From Sophora flavescens (taxonomy: Eukaryota > Streptophyta > Magnoliopsida > Fabales > Fabaceae), in NCBI GenBank assembly GCA_030762895.1, contig CM061070.1, positions 35,615,652-35,679,651 on the forward strand: a stretch of 64,000 bases of DNA, in the 5' to 3' direction. Within the stretch, counting starts at the first letter, position 1; the number at the start of each line of letters is the position of its first letter. Of this stretch, positions 19,139 to 31,399 are shown in pieces. Both the position numbers and the translations under genes were made by a program. The notes beneath the pieces were generated by a model. It saw only the letters and a program-made list of their open reading frames with translations. It had not been told where the DNA came from and did no database searches.

Positions 19139-20391
19139 TGATGAGCCTCTGTTTGACTGGTTTTATAACTAGTCAAGACCTTGGCTTGGTGCTTATTTTA
19201 TATCATTTTTACCCAAATTAGACTTGATTGTCTCTAAGTAGTATTTTGAGTCTGTAAAGTGTTTTTAAGTTAATTTAGTTGATTTAGAGTGAATAAAGTA
19301 TTTACTTTCTATTTTCTATTTTCAGGATAATAAAAAGGAATAAATCTGGAGCTTTCGCCCCGCGAGAAGGCTGCTCGCCCCGCGAACCAGAAGGTGACTG
19401 TGCCAGAGAAATTGCATCCTTTCTGTCTCGCCCCGCGAAGAAATGGCTCGCCTCGCGAGTCATCCAAGCCTGAAAAGTCAGAGACGATCACGGTTTACCC
19501 GTGTTGAAGGTCACGGGCGTTACAGTTTGGAATTTGAAGAGTTCGCCTCGCGAAGATATGCTCGCCTCGCGAGAAGACCAAGAGTTGCAGACCTTTCGCA
19601 TAATTCGCCTCGCGAGCAGTGCTTCGCCTCGCGAGGCCTTGGATTCCAGAAACGTGTATATAAAACAGTCTTAGGCAGAACTGAAGAGGCTGGTCAGAAT
19701 TAGCCAGTTTTGGCTAGTTTCTGAGCTTGTTAGTCTTTTGTTTTTTTCTTAGTTTATTGTTTTCTTTTGCAATAGAGAACTAGTCTCCTAGATTAATCTA
19801 CTGTAATTGGTTTCTATCTATACTTGAGGTTCTTGTATTTCCTGTTTTCATTTCCTTTTCTCTTTTCAATACTATGTTATGCATTTCTGTTTGTTTAATT
19901 CAGGAATGTATAGTATTGTATTGATTCGTTCCGGTGATGTTATGTTCCTATACTTAATCGCGTTTGTTTAATTCGCGTGTGTTCATTCATGTTCGTTTAG
20001 TTCATGAGGGCTTAACCCCGTTTGTTTAATTCGGGAATAGGGACATATATCTGTAGTAGTGGTTCCGCTTGTGAATTATTGCTACAACCGGGAGGGGATT
20101 AGAATCTGCTTAGGGCTAGGAATTTGCATGAACCGATGATAGTTGGGAAACCAAAAGCAGTAGGTTAATCACTTTAGTTTATTTGTTAATCTGTTTTACT
20201 GCTCTGTTTTCTTTCTTTGTTCTGTTTTGTTTTCTTTATTTTAGTTTCAATCCAAAACCCCCCATTTCTAACTTTTTCTGTTAATAATAACAACACCTAA
20301 AGAGTCCTTGAGAGACGATCCGAGTTGTCGCTCTATACTACATTATTTTCATAATCGCTCGTTCTTTTGGTGCGTGGCGACAGCGCGTTCA
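19139..20391 (+). repeat. RD LTR 1
   Basis: 1253 bp. U3 carries eight TCGCCTCGCGA-type motifs at about 19357-19650, followed by a TATA box (TATATAAAA, about 19658-19666). A polyadenylation-type region lies downstream. The body is nearly identical to LTR 2 and LTR 3. Confidence 0.92.
19355..19652 (+). promoter_or_regulatory. U3 array of paired TCGCCTCGCGA dyads in RD LTR 1
   Basis: Eight motifs in four pairs: TCGCCCCGCGAG with CTCGCCCCGCGAA, TCGCCCCGCGAAG with CTCGCCTCGCGAG, TTCGCCTCGCGAAG with CTCGCCTCGCGAG, and TTCGCCTCGCGAG with TTCGCCTCGCGAGG. Members of a pair are about 18-22 bp apart. A separate TCACGGGCGT lies between the second and third pairs. The array ends a few bases before the TATA box, so it is a candidate promoter element. 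Confidence 0.7.
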
Positions 20392-20397
20392 AAAAAT

Positions 20398-20412
20398 TGG
20401 CGCCGTTGCCGG
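20398..20412 (+). promoter_or_regulatory. Primer-binding site, RD copy 1
   Basis: TGGCGCCGTTGCCGG starts six bases after the LTR. It matches the tRNA-Asp-type primer site of Athila-like plant gypsy elements. Copy 2 has TCGGTGCCGTTGCCGG at 36510-36525. Confidence 0.8.
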
Positions 20413-20516
20413 AGACTCTGGTTTGTTGTTATTAGCAGAAAATAAAATTTCAAAAAAAAAACAAATTTCTTTGCTAATTAGTTTTGTCTGCATTGTCTGG
20501 TTATGAATTTTGCCCC

Positions 20517-21634
20517 ATGGATAATTATATGCGAAATTATGTGCCTAATGTTTATTATGAGCAACCATGCATGTATTATCCTAATTTTAGTGAGCCACAC
20601 CATACTATCCTAGCCAAGTGACCACCTCTACACCTTCCGAACCTTCCCTAGAGGACCTGTGCAAACAGATGACTGCACAGATAAATGCACAAATGGAAGC
20701 AAACTTTCTCGAAATTCAACAGATGATGGAGACGAGCAATCTTGAATTTCAACAGAAGATGGAGGCTCAATACCAGAGGGACCAAGCTGAATCTCGGAAG
20801 TTGTGGGCTCTAATTGATCAAGTTACCGCCAACTCGGCTGCAATGCTAACTCCACAGTCCATTGAAGAACATACAGAGTCACAAGTTATTCCTGAAAATA
20901 TTTCTGATGATGATTGTGATAATATTTCTGTTGATGATGAATTGTGTATTGAATCCCCTGATTCTAATGATTGTTATTGTGATGGCAGTGCTGCTTTGTG
21001 TATATTCTGTTATGCAGCTTTATACTGTTCATGAAACATAGAGAAAGAGCATTAGGAGGATCAGGAAAACATTTGCTCCACCGTGCTTGAGGATAAAGAA
21101 GAATCTTTGGTCTTAGATGCATGTGTTGAGAGTAATGGGGTGGATGCACTGTGTGAAGAATTCCCAGACATTCTAACTTTTTCTGATTCATTTTCTTGTA
21201 ATATATGTACTACCTCTAACCTTTGTGTGGTGTGTGCTGAAATTTCTGCATGTATAGCAGGAGATGAATTTGTTCGTGCAGTGAATGAAGAAAAGGCAGA
21301 AGTTGAAGCAGCACCAGTAACCCCAGCTAACTATTTGCCACCTCTCCCTGAGGAACCAGTGATGGAGTTTAAGCCCTTGGATTTTGCACCATGGCCAGTC
21401 CAAGAGGTTGAGCCCCACTTCTATTGGGGAGACTTTGTAGATAAAGAGGTCAGCTGTGACCCGAAGGGGAGTGAGAAGTCCGCCGCACTCGGCGAAGTCA
21501 TCATAATTGTCAAGTGCTCACCCCCACATCAAGGATGCAAGTCATGGAAGCATGGAATGAACTCCCACTCTTTGTCCATCACGTGGGCCTTATGCTACAA
21601 GCAGTGGGATCCTGGTGGAACTGCCCTTCAATGA
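20517..21634 (+). pseudogene. RD internal ORF, copy 1 (unknown protein)
   Basis: The intact form would have 372 residues. The start MDNYMRNYVPNVYYEQPCMY is Tyr/Pro-rich. A Gln/Glu-rich helical segment follows (MTAQINAQMEANFLEIQQMM, EFQQKMEAQYQRDQAE). Next are acidic linkers and a cysteine-rich middle (CYCDGSAALCIFCYAALYC and CNICTTSNLCVVCAEISAC), then a Pro/aromatic region (FAPWPVQEVEPHFYWGDF), and the end ITWALCYKQWDPGG. This copy lost one base near 20600 and has a TGA at 21032-21034 where copy 2 has GGA. I do not recognise the family. Its place after the primer site suggests a gag-position protein. Confidence 0.75.
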
Positions 21635-23017
21635 GTTTTCTTAACCCTTTCTTCTTTTTAATTTTCTTTTCCTTACTTTAATTCTGTTTTGTTTTAAATA
21701 AAGCTCCTGAATAATTTGAGAAGCTCAGGAGTTGTGTTGAGTCTGGTATTGGCAAGTTTATTGGATTTTATTAATTTTTGCATAGATTAATTGCATGATA
21801 GTGTTGACTGTTTTCCCCCTAGGAGATGAAAAAAAATTTTAAAAAATGATCCCCATATGATTGGAAACTGAACTTTGAGATTTTGTTGTAATGGCATGAT
21901 TTATGATAAGTTTGGGGTGATAGGAAGCACACACTAGGGATAGAATCTCTTTCAAACAATTTGCAAAAATGTCCAGGTGAGGTTTTGAGCCTCCAACATG
22001 TTTTTGACTGTGTGAAAATCACTTTTCAAGTTGCACTTTCCTGAATTTGCTTGAATCTCTTTATGGTTTGCATGATTTTGTGTTTGCTTCAAATGATTTA
22101 GGCATTTTCTTCGTAAATAGCTACTTGGCCTAAAATAACCACCCTTAATGCATGTTCCTTAGTTAGCCCCATTGAGCCTGATTAGCCTATTGCTTCTTGA
22201 TAACCTAATGTTATAAGCCCAAAAATCTGGAAAACCATGTTAACCCGATCTTAGGAGTAGGAGAGCATGGAATCTTAGAATGGGTACAAGAACTAAGTTT
22301 GGGGTGGCTGCAAGGTGTAATGTGTTGTTTGGGATTGAGAAAAAAAATTGTGAAAAAAAAAATAAAAAAAATAAAAAATAATAATTTAAAAGTGCAAAAA
22401 TGCCAAAAAGAAATAAAAAGGTTGTAGTCACCCAAAGCAAAATGAAAAATGAAAAAGGAACTTGAGTTAAATTCAAAGTGTAAAAATGTTTCATGCTCTC
22501 TTAGTTCCTAGGGTCTTCAGCCTAGTTCCTTTGTATATCCTACCCTTAGCCAGGCCCCATTACAACCCATAAAAGACCTTTTGATGTTGCTTGCATGTTT
22601 TCTGTGGGAACCATTAGGAGATGAAAATCAAATTTATGGGAAGTGCTTCTTAAAAGTGAAACTGAGTGAAATTTTGATAGCCTGACACAAACTGAGCGAT
22701 TGAGTGAAACACAAATTTCCCTTGTGAGGAAGGCAGTTGTTTGAATATGGTGATCTCCCTCTTGTGTGTAACTTAGATCTCCTGCTTAGATTTCTGATTG
22801 TCTGAATGATTAATTTCTCAACTGTTTAGAATAAATGAATGTGGGGATTGTTTTGCTTGTAAGGGGGGAACATTGAAAGAAAAATGTTTTGAAGAGAATT
22901 GCTTGAAATCTGTGCGAAAGTTGATTGAATCTTTTGAGCTTGCCAGGTCTTGAGTCTTTTTAAGTTTTTGAGTTGTAGTTTGCTTGGGGACAAGCAAAGT
23001 TTAAGTTTGGGGTATTT
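21635..23017 (+). other. RD internal 3' non-coding region, copy 1
   Basis: AT-rich spacer with no long frame, ending GTTTAAGTTTGGGGTATTT just before LTR 2, which acts as polypurine tract. A copy of the same sequence is at 37751-39111. Similar TTGGGGT(G/A)-type sequence also precedes the LTR of RF. Confidence 0.75.
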
Positions 23018-23576
23018 TGATGAGCCTCTGTTTGACTGGTTTTATAACTAGTCAAGACCTTGGCTTGGTGCTTATTTTATATCATTTTTACCCAAATTAG
23101 ACTTGATTGTCTCTAAGTAGTATTTTGAGTCTGTAAAGTGTTTTTAAGTTAATTTAGTTGATTTAGAGTGAATAAAGTATTTACTTTCTATTTTCTATTT
23201 TCAGGATAATAAAAAGGAATAAATCTGGAGCTTTCGCCCCGCGAGAAGGCTGCTCGCCCCGCGAACCAGAAGGTGACTGTGCCAGAGAAATTGCATCCTT
23301 TCTGTCTCGCCCCGCGAAGAAATGGCTCGCCTCACGAGTCATCCAAGCCTGAAAAGTCAGAGACGATCACGGTTTACCCGTGTTGAAGGTCACGGGCGTT
23401 ACAGTTTGGAATTTGAAGAGTTCGCCTCGCGAAGATATGCTCGCCTCGCGAGAAGACCAAGAGTTGCAGACCTTTCGCATAATTCGCCTCGCGAGCAGTG
23501 CTTCGCCTCGCGAGGCCTTGGATTCCAGAAACGTGTATATAAAACAGTCTTAGGCCACTACAAGAATAAGGTGAAT

Positions 23577-23872
23577 TAGCGACGGAAATTTTGCGACGGT
23601 CTCAAAACCGTCGCTAATTTTATGTTTTGCGACGGCTGAAGCCGTCGCAAATGGTAGAGGAAATTACTGACGGAAGTTCCGTCGCAAATCTGTCAGTAAC
23701 GTTCCCGCCATTTTACGCGAAATGTTGGCGCCAATTTGCGACGGGCATGGCCGTCGCTAATGTGCGACGGATGGTAATTTTGCGACGGTCATTCACAGTT
23801 TGCGACGGAATCGTAATTTGCGACGGCCTAGCCGTCGCTAATATTAAAAGGCCGTCGCTAATTTCCAATATG
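23577..23872. repeat. Left subterminal repeats of CACTA C4
   Basis: About fifteen copies of GCGACGG or CCGTCGC, often as inverted pairs such as GCGACGGCTGAAGCCGTCGC. Matching array at 35476-35760. Confidence 0.85.
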
Positions 23873-25269
23873 TAACTCGAACAGTTTTCTTCCTCCCTCA
23901 GTTGTCTTCTTCGACGCAAGGTTCCCTCACAGCTCTGCAGCAGCCAGACCACCAAAAACGGCGAGTTTTCACTTCTTATTTCTACTTTGTTCATTTTTCT
24001 TTCAAAATATTACATTACCTTCCCTCATTTCTTCTTTCTAATTTGTTCACCTTCTCTTTACGATTTTGCAGGCGTAAAATACTAAGGATTGTTACTTCTG
24101 CTTCACAGTACAATTCAATAGCTCCGGAACAGGTATGAAATATTATTCATACAACAATATATATATCTGTGTGTAAAGATGTTGAGAGAAAGAGCTTATA
24201 GCTTTCACTAAAATTGATTTTCAGCCCACGCATTTGCTCACCATGATTTTTATCCAAACAAAAATTTAAAAAGCAAAATTGATTATACACCCTGGTAACT
24301 GGATTTTGAGATGTAAGAATCTCAAACAGACAGAGACACATAAAAGGCAGGGCGTATGCACCAGCTTTTTTGCTTGTTTGCTTCTATGGTTTCTTTGCTT
24401 CCTTATTCATTCCATTTTCTTTCCAACTTCAACTTGAGAGCTTTTGGATCTTTATTAATTTGGTAGCATTTGGTAGAAGGTTAGTATTGATGTTTCCTTT
24501 TTTTTTTTTTTGATAAATATTGATGTTTTGTTGATGACTACAAAACATGCTTGCTACATATAATGTTTATTTTTAGATAGTTTATAAATATAGAGTGATA
24601 AGTTGCTGCATAATAAATACATTGATTTTTTTATGATTAGGCATTAGTTGGAGCTTCATCTTGGAGCAGCCACGATTTTGGAGGCAACGAAAATATCTTT
24701 TTTCATACTTTCTTCTTGAAACTTGCAAGTCCTAGCCACCACACGAGAGGTAAGAAAATGCTTATATATCTTCCTCATACTTTATTCTGTGTTTCCTTTC
24801 TTGTTTGATTTGCATGCATATGACATATGACTTGCAAGAAGTTGCTTCTTCCTTTTAATTAAATAATGAATACATTGCATGCTTGTTTTGCATGTTAAAA
24901 TGTTGCGAGAGAATGATGCTTAAATAAAATGATATTTGCATGTTTGGTTATTCCTTATATAGGGATACAGTTTATAGTTTATAATTTATTAATCAAATGT
25001 CTCATGCCTTGACAAGTATAATATAAGTATTTAAATTAATTTCAAATCTGCTAGTACTAAACATAATTAGTGTTTGAAATGTTTTCTACATGCCTTCAGT
25101 TAGTTTAGCTAACTATATATGATTATTTCTACAATGGTTTTTTTAGTGGTATATTAAAAATTATGAAACAACATTTATAAAATCGTTTTCAAATCCTACG
25201 AGAACGATTTTTATGTGTAGTTCAAAATTGATAAATATGCAATGGTTATATAATTATGCTAAAAAGATA

Positions 25270-25460
25270 AGAGAAAATTACATTCAAATAACTATTGTCT
25301 ATTTTTTTTCAACAACAATTTTTGACCGTTGTATATTGTAAATGTAATTTTTTTTACATTGAGCCAACAATATGAAAAACCCCGTTGTCTACTGTAGTCT
25401 AAGACAACAGTTTTTGAGCCGTTAAGAGGGGAGTTGCCATAGACCAAAAATGTTGTAGTG
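25270..25460. mobile_element. CACTA-like terminal fragment inside C4 leader
   Basis: Ends CCAAAAATGTTGTAGTG at 25460; on the minus strand the terminus CACTACAACATTTTTGGTC matches the start of CACTA C7. Inside are AGACAACAGTTTTT-type repeats. No left end was recognised. It is a probable short deletion derivative or a truncated end. Confidence 0.5.
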
Positions 25461-28400
25461 GAATGACACCGACACGCATTATAATCCCTTGTTGATTTCA
25501 TAAGCCAAGCTAATACAGCCCTGTAATTGGAGGACAATGACATAAGACTGGCAATTACAATAATATGAAGACATATAGATGTTACTGTTTTCTAGTCTCA
25601 ACAGTGAATTTCAGAATTCTGATAATTTCAAGATATATCAAAGTACCTAGCCCACAAAAATAGAATTCAATCAAATTATTATCACTTTTTCATAAACTTG
25701 TGTGTAAAGATGTTGGCTGATTATGAAGTTGTGAAACCTCTCCCCAATCTCTGGTGTTACCAGCTGTGGGCTACAGGAGAAGCCTTTTTTCGTTATTATT
25801 ACCAGATTGGGAAATAAAATATTTCTTAGCAGAATTGTTCTTCTTTTATTTTCTTTTTTCAGTAAGATGTTTTTGTTGAGTCACATGTTCTATTATTTAC
25901 CAAAAAGATGTTATATTGATTATTATATTAAATATAAAAAAGCAATTTTGTGTATTGCAGTAAAGTAATGCTAAGATGATTGAGCAGTTTTTATGTAACC
26001 TTTTTCAAACTCCAAAAATTATGAGCTCACCAACGATTTTTGGATCGTAGACCGAAAATTCTCTCCTTGAGGTAGCTCCATAGCTGAACTTCTAGAAGCT
26101 CAGCAATTTTTACATAAGCACAAATCCAACAGCACAAGCAATTAAATAGTGCTAACACATTAAAATATAATAAATGGAAGCAGACAATATGCTCTTAGTT
26201 GTGCCATGTTGACATCTTTCATAACTTGGTAGGTTTCACTTTGTTTCCAATTTTACTTCATCTTCAACCTGTTTTTTTCTATCTCTTCACCCCACTTTCT
26301 CTCCTTCGACCCTTTATCGATTATTGGAGGAGTGACCATGGTCATCCGTGGGAGCTTTGTGTAATAGCAACGTGCTTTCCTCATTCTCTTTCCAACCAAA
26401 ATAGTGGACTCTCGCTTTATATATATCTGTAATTTTACCAATTGGATTTTGTTTCATCTCTGTTATTTCAAGTATTCTACAGAATTTGTTTTTCATATTT
26501 GGTTTCTCCACACAAAAAAAAAATTGAGATGGATTTATATTAGAGGGAAACAACTCTGCTTTGGGAGATTTAATGGATTGATTTTTTTATGTAGGAAACG
26601 TACATGTATGTGAAATTTAAGTGATTGTGAAGCTCTTTTCTTCTTATTTGAGTTGGTATGTGGATGTGCAATTGAGGAACATGTAGGAGGCATTCTCCTC
26701 ACTGGCATGACACAACATCAATGTTAGTTGTTCCTTTTGTAGTAGAGAAAATAAATAGCAGTTTTTACCTAATCATGTAATAGACCTTGACAGATGGATC
26801 ACATAGTAGGATATTAACTTTTTTTTTTTTCTTTCTTTCCTCAACTAAATATAGTTAGAGTAAGATTTTCAATACAATAATGCATTGCCATTTATCATTC
26901 TCATCTATATTGAAGAAAAGTTTTTCAAATGGGGTTGATACTAATATATATTTTTACTGATGACTTTGATCTTGAATTGGCTTGATATAGGAATACATGT
27001 AGTATGGTACTTCTGACTTTAAAGTACACCTATGATTTAGAAGATAAGGAAATAAGGATGGAATTATTTTTGGATGTTAGCATTATTTACTTCTGGCCTT
27101 CGATTATTGGTATATAGTATGGTTAACTTGCATTTCTACAAAAATATTGTTACCAGTGTACTTTCCTCATTTCCCCCCCACTAAAATAAGCTTTCTAGTG
27201 GTCCCATTGAACTGCAGAATGTGTTTTGGATAGGGTATTTGGTAGAGTTGGTAAGTCAAATTATTGTTTGTCATTTTAATAACAAAAAAAAAAGACAGGA
27301 AAAGAGAATGAAAGTGATTTCAATTATGAGCATTAGTCTACAAAGTGATATTTGAATGAACATTCTTGCTTACACATGGTGCTCTACTTGATTTTGAATT
27401 AAACCTAGAGGGTCTGTCAATTAATTTAGCACATGACTGCATGGTGAGACTTAACTTTGAAATGGTCATTTTAAGCAATTTTTGGATTCTCATGCTTTGT
27501 TTATATTTACATCATTTATAGCAATGACTTTAATGGTGCTACCTCTGCTACTTTACAAAGTAATGAGTTTAATAATAGACAGTGAATATTGTTATAAAAA
27601 AAAATTACTATGAAGGGCGATGTTTAATAAATGCTAATGCAAATATGCCTAAGTTACTGATCAGATGCCATGAGCTTTATGACTACAATGTTTTATTAAT
27701 TGTATGCATTTTTTTAGGTCTGTTATTTTCTTCTTTGATTATAGATGCAACTGAGGCTTGTAGGTTGGTGGAAGTTATGATTTTTTATTATTTATAATGA
27801 GTGCAAGTAAATATAAGCAATATGTTATATCCAATCTTGTCTTAGGTTAGATCTTTTTGTTGTCAAGAGCTAATATTGTATTAATTTCTTAATTGTTGTT
27901 GTTGTCACTATGCTTCAAGAAAGTCTACTAATGAGAGGACGATTAAACTTAAGTGACCTATTTATAGATTAGAGACCTGATGTTGATAAAATGTCATATG
28001 ATGTGAACATGAATTGTATCCTTAAGCTATTGATATATGGTCCATGCACATGAATCTTTGTTTTGTGTTTGTCAAAATTCTTGGTTTGTGTTTGATAGGA
28101 ATTTCTTGAGCCTGGTGAGAGAATTGGTTAGTTTTATGAGAGTATGGTAATTTGAAGCATGGGTTTTATGTTGCTGATGTGTGCATCTCCTATGCTTCGT
28201 GGGCTCGCTAATGTCTATTGATCTTTGCTGATATCTTATTATTTTAAAACTAGTTTCAAGCTGGTTGCTTAGTTCTATATCTTGTTTGGTTGTGTTGGCT
28301 AGCTGTTTGGTTTTTGTTGTTGGTTTAAGTGGATATTGTCCTAAGTTATGTGCTTTTGTTGATGGGTTTTGGGAAATCCTTATACTCTCTTTATCTTGGG

Positions 28401-28636
28401 TATGATTTATAATGTGGACTTGTATATTGATGATATGCGGATTACATTTAAGTTACTGATCCGTCTGTTATATTTCCATGTTGATAAATGCTATAATATG
28501 TATTTTATGGTTTGAACCTTTACATGAGCATGCTTTGGATGAAGTAGGTGGGCATGTACGGTGTTTTGAGAACATGATGGTCGATGACCATGAACTAGTT
28601 CAGAGTTAATTCTAGATTTTGCACGTGCCCTTATAA

Positions 28637-28680
28637 TTCGAGGACGAATTCATTTTTAGGGGTAGAATATAATATCCGGC
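28637..28680 (+). other. Possible chromovirus gypsy 3' end relic
   Basis: TTCGAGGACGAATTCATTTT followed by TAGGGGTAGAATATAATATC resembles the end of plant Tekay/Del-type gypsy pol, polypurine tract and LTR start. No pol reading frame precedes it, so it is at most a small relic. Confidence 0.3.
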
Positions 28681-29384
28681 TATTTTAATTATTTACATTA
28701 TAAGTTTTATTAAATTGAAAACCTCTATTCATATAAATGATATATAAGTTTTATTAAATTGAAAACCTCTATTCATATTTATATTTATGATTAAAAACAA
28801 TTTTAACTAGGGCAGGTTCTTGATTTGTGAAAGTTATATACATTTCTAGTTGTGCTAGTGTTGCTCTCATTCTAATTGGTAAGTGATTTTAATTACTTTT
28901 TCCTTGTGGTTTAATGTAGTCTATTAAGTGGTTACTATTGATGCTGTCTTTGCTCTTTAAAAATGAACTATTATGTAACATTAACAAATAAGATAAATGA
29001 GTAAAAAGATGAGCATGTTAAGAATTTGATCCAATCACCTAGGCATCTAACCGACAATTTTTTTATGCTTGTGCTATCGTTTATAAACTACACCATGATC
29101 TTTGTTTTTCCTTATTCACTATATGGTTAGTAGCTTGCAATAAACTATGTGATAAATTATATAGACAATGACTATCCTATTTGGTTTATTTTTCTTTCAT
29201 TGCTATCAAACCATTGCTCGATTTAATGGCAATGCAAGTGTATGTTGTTGTTTTTTTTTATGATAAATAATGTGTGAATGTGATGCTCTCTTGAATATAA
29301 CCGTTGAATTTAATTTTTGAAGAGGATACTTCCTCTATTTGGAATTTCATTATAGTTATCTTTTTTTTGGCGCAAATGCAGAGG

Positions 29385-29759
29385 ATGGAATTTGTTCCTT
29401 TGAATCGTACTTGGATGTATGATAGGGTTTATCCGCGTAGAGGGTGGTTAAAACAATCTTTCTTAGATGGTGTTGAAGAATTTATTACCAAGGCAAGTCA
29501 GCAGGATACTTATAACAATGGGGGGTTGATTAGATGTCCTTGTATGAAGTGTGACTGTACCCGAATTAAGAATGTAGACGATGTGAGGGTCGACCTGTAT
29601 AAAGTTGGGTTTAGGCCTAATTACTGGATTTGGACAAATCATGGAGAAGAAATGCCGCAAGTTGATTTTGGCATTGACCAGAATTGCACAGTGGTTCAAG
29701 TAGTGGTGCGAAGTTGGATATGGAGATCATATTGTTTCCATGGAGGAGATGGTGTGTGA
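29385..29759 (+). pseudogene. CACTA C4 transposase-associated N-terminal domain
   Basis: The ATG at 29385 follows an intron acceptor. Translation: MEFVPLNRTWMYDRVYPRRG, QSFLDGVEEFITKASQQD, GGLIRCPCMKCDC with metal-binding cysteines, VDLYKVGFRPNYWIWTNHGE. This is the transposase-associated domain at the start of plant CACTA TNP2 proteins. The frame shifts after the acidic segment and stops at 29759. Confidence 0.88.
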
Positions 29760-31380
29760 CGCTCTTATGATGTCCCGGGTCGTTTGAGTCCAATAATACA
29801 GAAGAGCCTCCTAATGCAGATGCACAAAAATTTTATAATCTCCTAACAGAGGCAAATAAGCCTTTGTGGGAAGGGTCCCCCGACTCGACGTTATCGATGT
29901 GTGTTCAACTCGTTATCCGCCAAGTCCAATTGGAGCATACCCGAGTTAGGCTTGGATTTCATTGCCAAAATGGTTTTGGCCGGGACGCCTTTCAAAGGAG
30001 GATTACCCAAGAATTATTATGATGCGAAGAGGTTAATGTCCAAGTTAGGATTGGAGTCCAAGAGGATTGATTGTTGCAGAATGGGTGCATGCTCTTTTAC
30101 GATAATGAATTCGACAAAAATGATGGCGCATTGGTTGAGTGCAGGTTTTGTCACGCACCAAGGTATCGTCAGCATAGCAACGCAAGTAGAAGTAATCTAA
30201 AACCAGTTCCGGTAAAGTCGATGTTCTACTTGTCAATCATTCCTAGATTACAGAGGATGTTTGCATCGATCTGCATGCAGGAAAAATGACATGGCACCAT
30301 GAGAATAGGAGGAATGCAGGAGTGTTACGCCATCCTTCGATGGTGAAGCATGGAAGCACTTTGATCGGGTGCATCCGGATTTTGCCGTTGATCCTCGTAA
30401 TGTACGACTTGGGTTATGCTCGGATGGCTTTACCCCATATATCCAAGCCTCGGCATCACCTTATTCATGTTGGCCCGTTGTTGTTACCCCCTTACAATCT
30501 TCCTCCCGAAATGTGTATGTCAAAGCCATATATGTTCTTGACTTGCACGATTCCCGGTCCATCTAATCCAAAGGCAGGCATTGATGTATACTTGCAACCT
30601 TTGATTGATGATTTGAAGAGGTTGTGGAATGGTGTTATGACGCACGATATTTCTCGAAAACAAAATTTTAAAATGAAGGCAGCGTTGATGTGGACAATTA
30701 ATGACTTCCCTGCGTATGGCATGTTGTCCGGTTGGGGGACGCATGGGAAGCTTGCATGCCCGCATTGTATGGAGCATACGAAGGCATTTACCTTAAAATA
30801 CGGGGGAAGTCGTCCTGGTTTGATTCCCATCGCAGGTTCTTACCGAACGATCATCAATTTAGAAGGAATAAGAATGCCTTCAAGAAGGGGGCTGTTGAAA
30901 TGGATGGACCGCCTCCGAGGTTAACACCAGAACAAATTTGGATAAGAATCGGGACTTGCCAAAAGTGATCAAGTCGGGGTTTCCAAATTAGATGGTTACT
31001 GGCAAAGTGGCATAATTGGACAAAGAGGAGTATTTTTTGGGATCTTCCTTATTGGAAAGATAATTTATTGAGGCACAATCTTGATGTAATGCACATTGAA
31101 AAAAATTTCTTTGACAACATTTTCAACATTTGTGATGAACGTGCATGGCAAGACCAAAGACAACGATAAGGCTAGAATGGACTTACGGTTTATGCTGCAG
31201 AGACCGGATTTGGAGCCGAGACATCGGGATAATGGGAAGATGTACAAGCCAAAGGCCAATTATACTTTGACTATCCAGGAAGCAAGGTTAGTTTGCCAAT
31301 GGATAAAGGGGCTCAGGATGCCCGATGGTTATTCTTCTAACTTGGCAAGATGTCTTTGATGTTATAAAAGGCAAGTTGCA
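29760..31380 (+). pseudogene. CACTA C4 TNP2 transposase core
   Basis: Read across several frames: GGLPKNYYDAKRLMSKLGLE, KRIDCC, QNGCMLFYDNEFDKND, PVPVKSMFYLSIIPRLQRMF, VDPRNVRLGLCSDGFTPY, PYNLPPEMCMSKPYMFLTC, DVYLQPLIDDLKRLWNGV, MKAALMWTINDFPAYGML and ACPHCMEHTKAFTLKY, then FWDLPYWKDNLLRHNLDVMH. These are the TNP2 core blocks in order. At least five frame breaks are present (for example near 29900, 30070, 30285, 30520 and 30820), so no active transposase is made. TNP2-type protein cuts and joins the element ends in the nucleus. Confidence 0.9.
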
Positions 31381-31399
31381 TGGGATGAAAAGCCATGAT

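Larger units (their letters stand above)
23877..29384 (+). other. Long leader of CACTA C4 with probable introns
   Basis: 5.5 kb lies between the repeats and the first coding ATG. Splice-like sites suggest non-coding exons: a donor after GCTCCGGAACAG (GTATGA, about 24133), an exon at about 24648-24749 bounded by an AG and GTAAGA, and an acceptor CAG ending at 29381, a few bases before the coding ATG. The rest is AT-rich and contains at least two possible older insertions (25290-25460 and 28637-28680). A short duplication, TAAGTTTTATTAAATTGAAA, appears twice at about 28703 and 28748. Confidence 0.45.

Noticed and set aside
19443..19703. An 86-residue frame (MARLASHPSLKSQ...) repeated in all three RD LTRs
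   Set aside because: It is built from the TCGCCTCGCGA array and crosses the TATA box into R; conservation simply follows LTR identity and no family match is visible.
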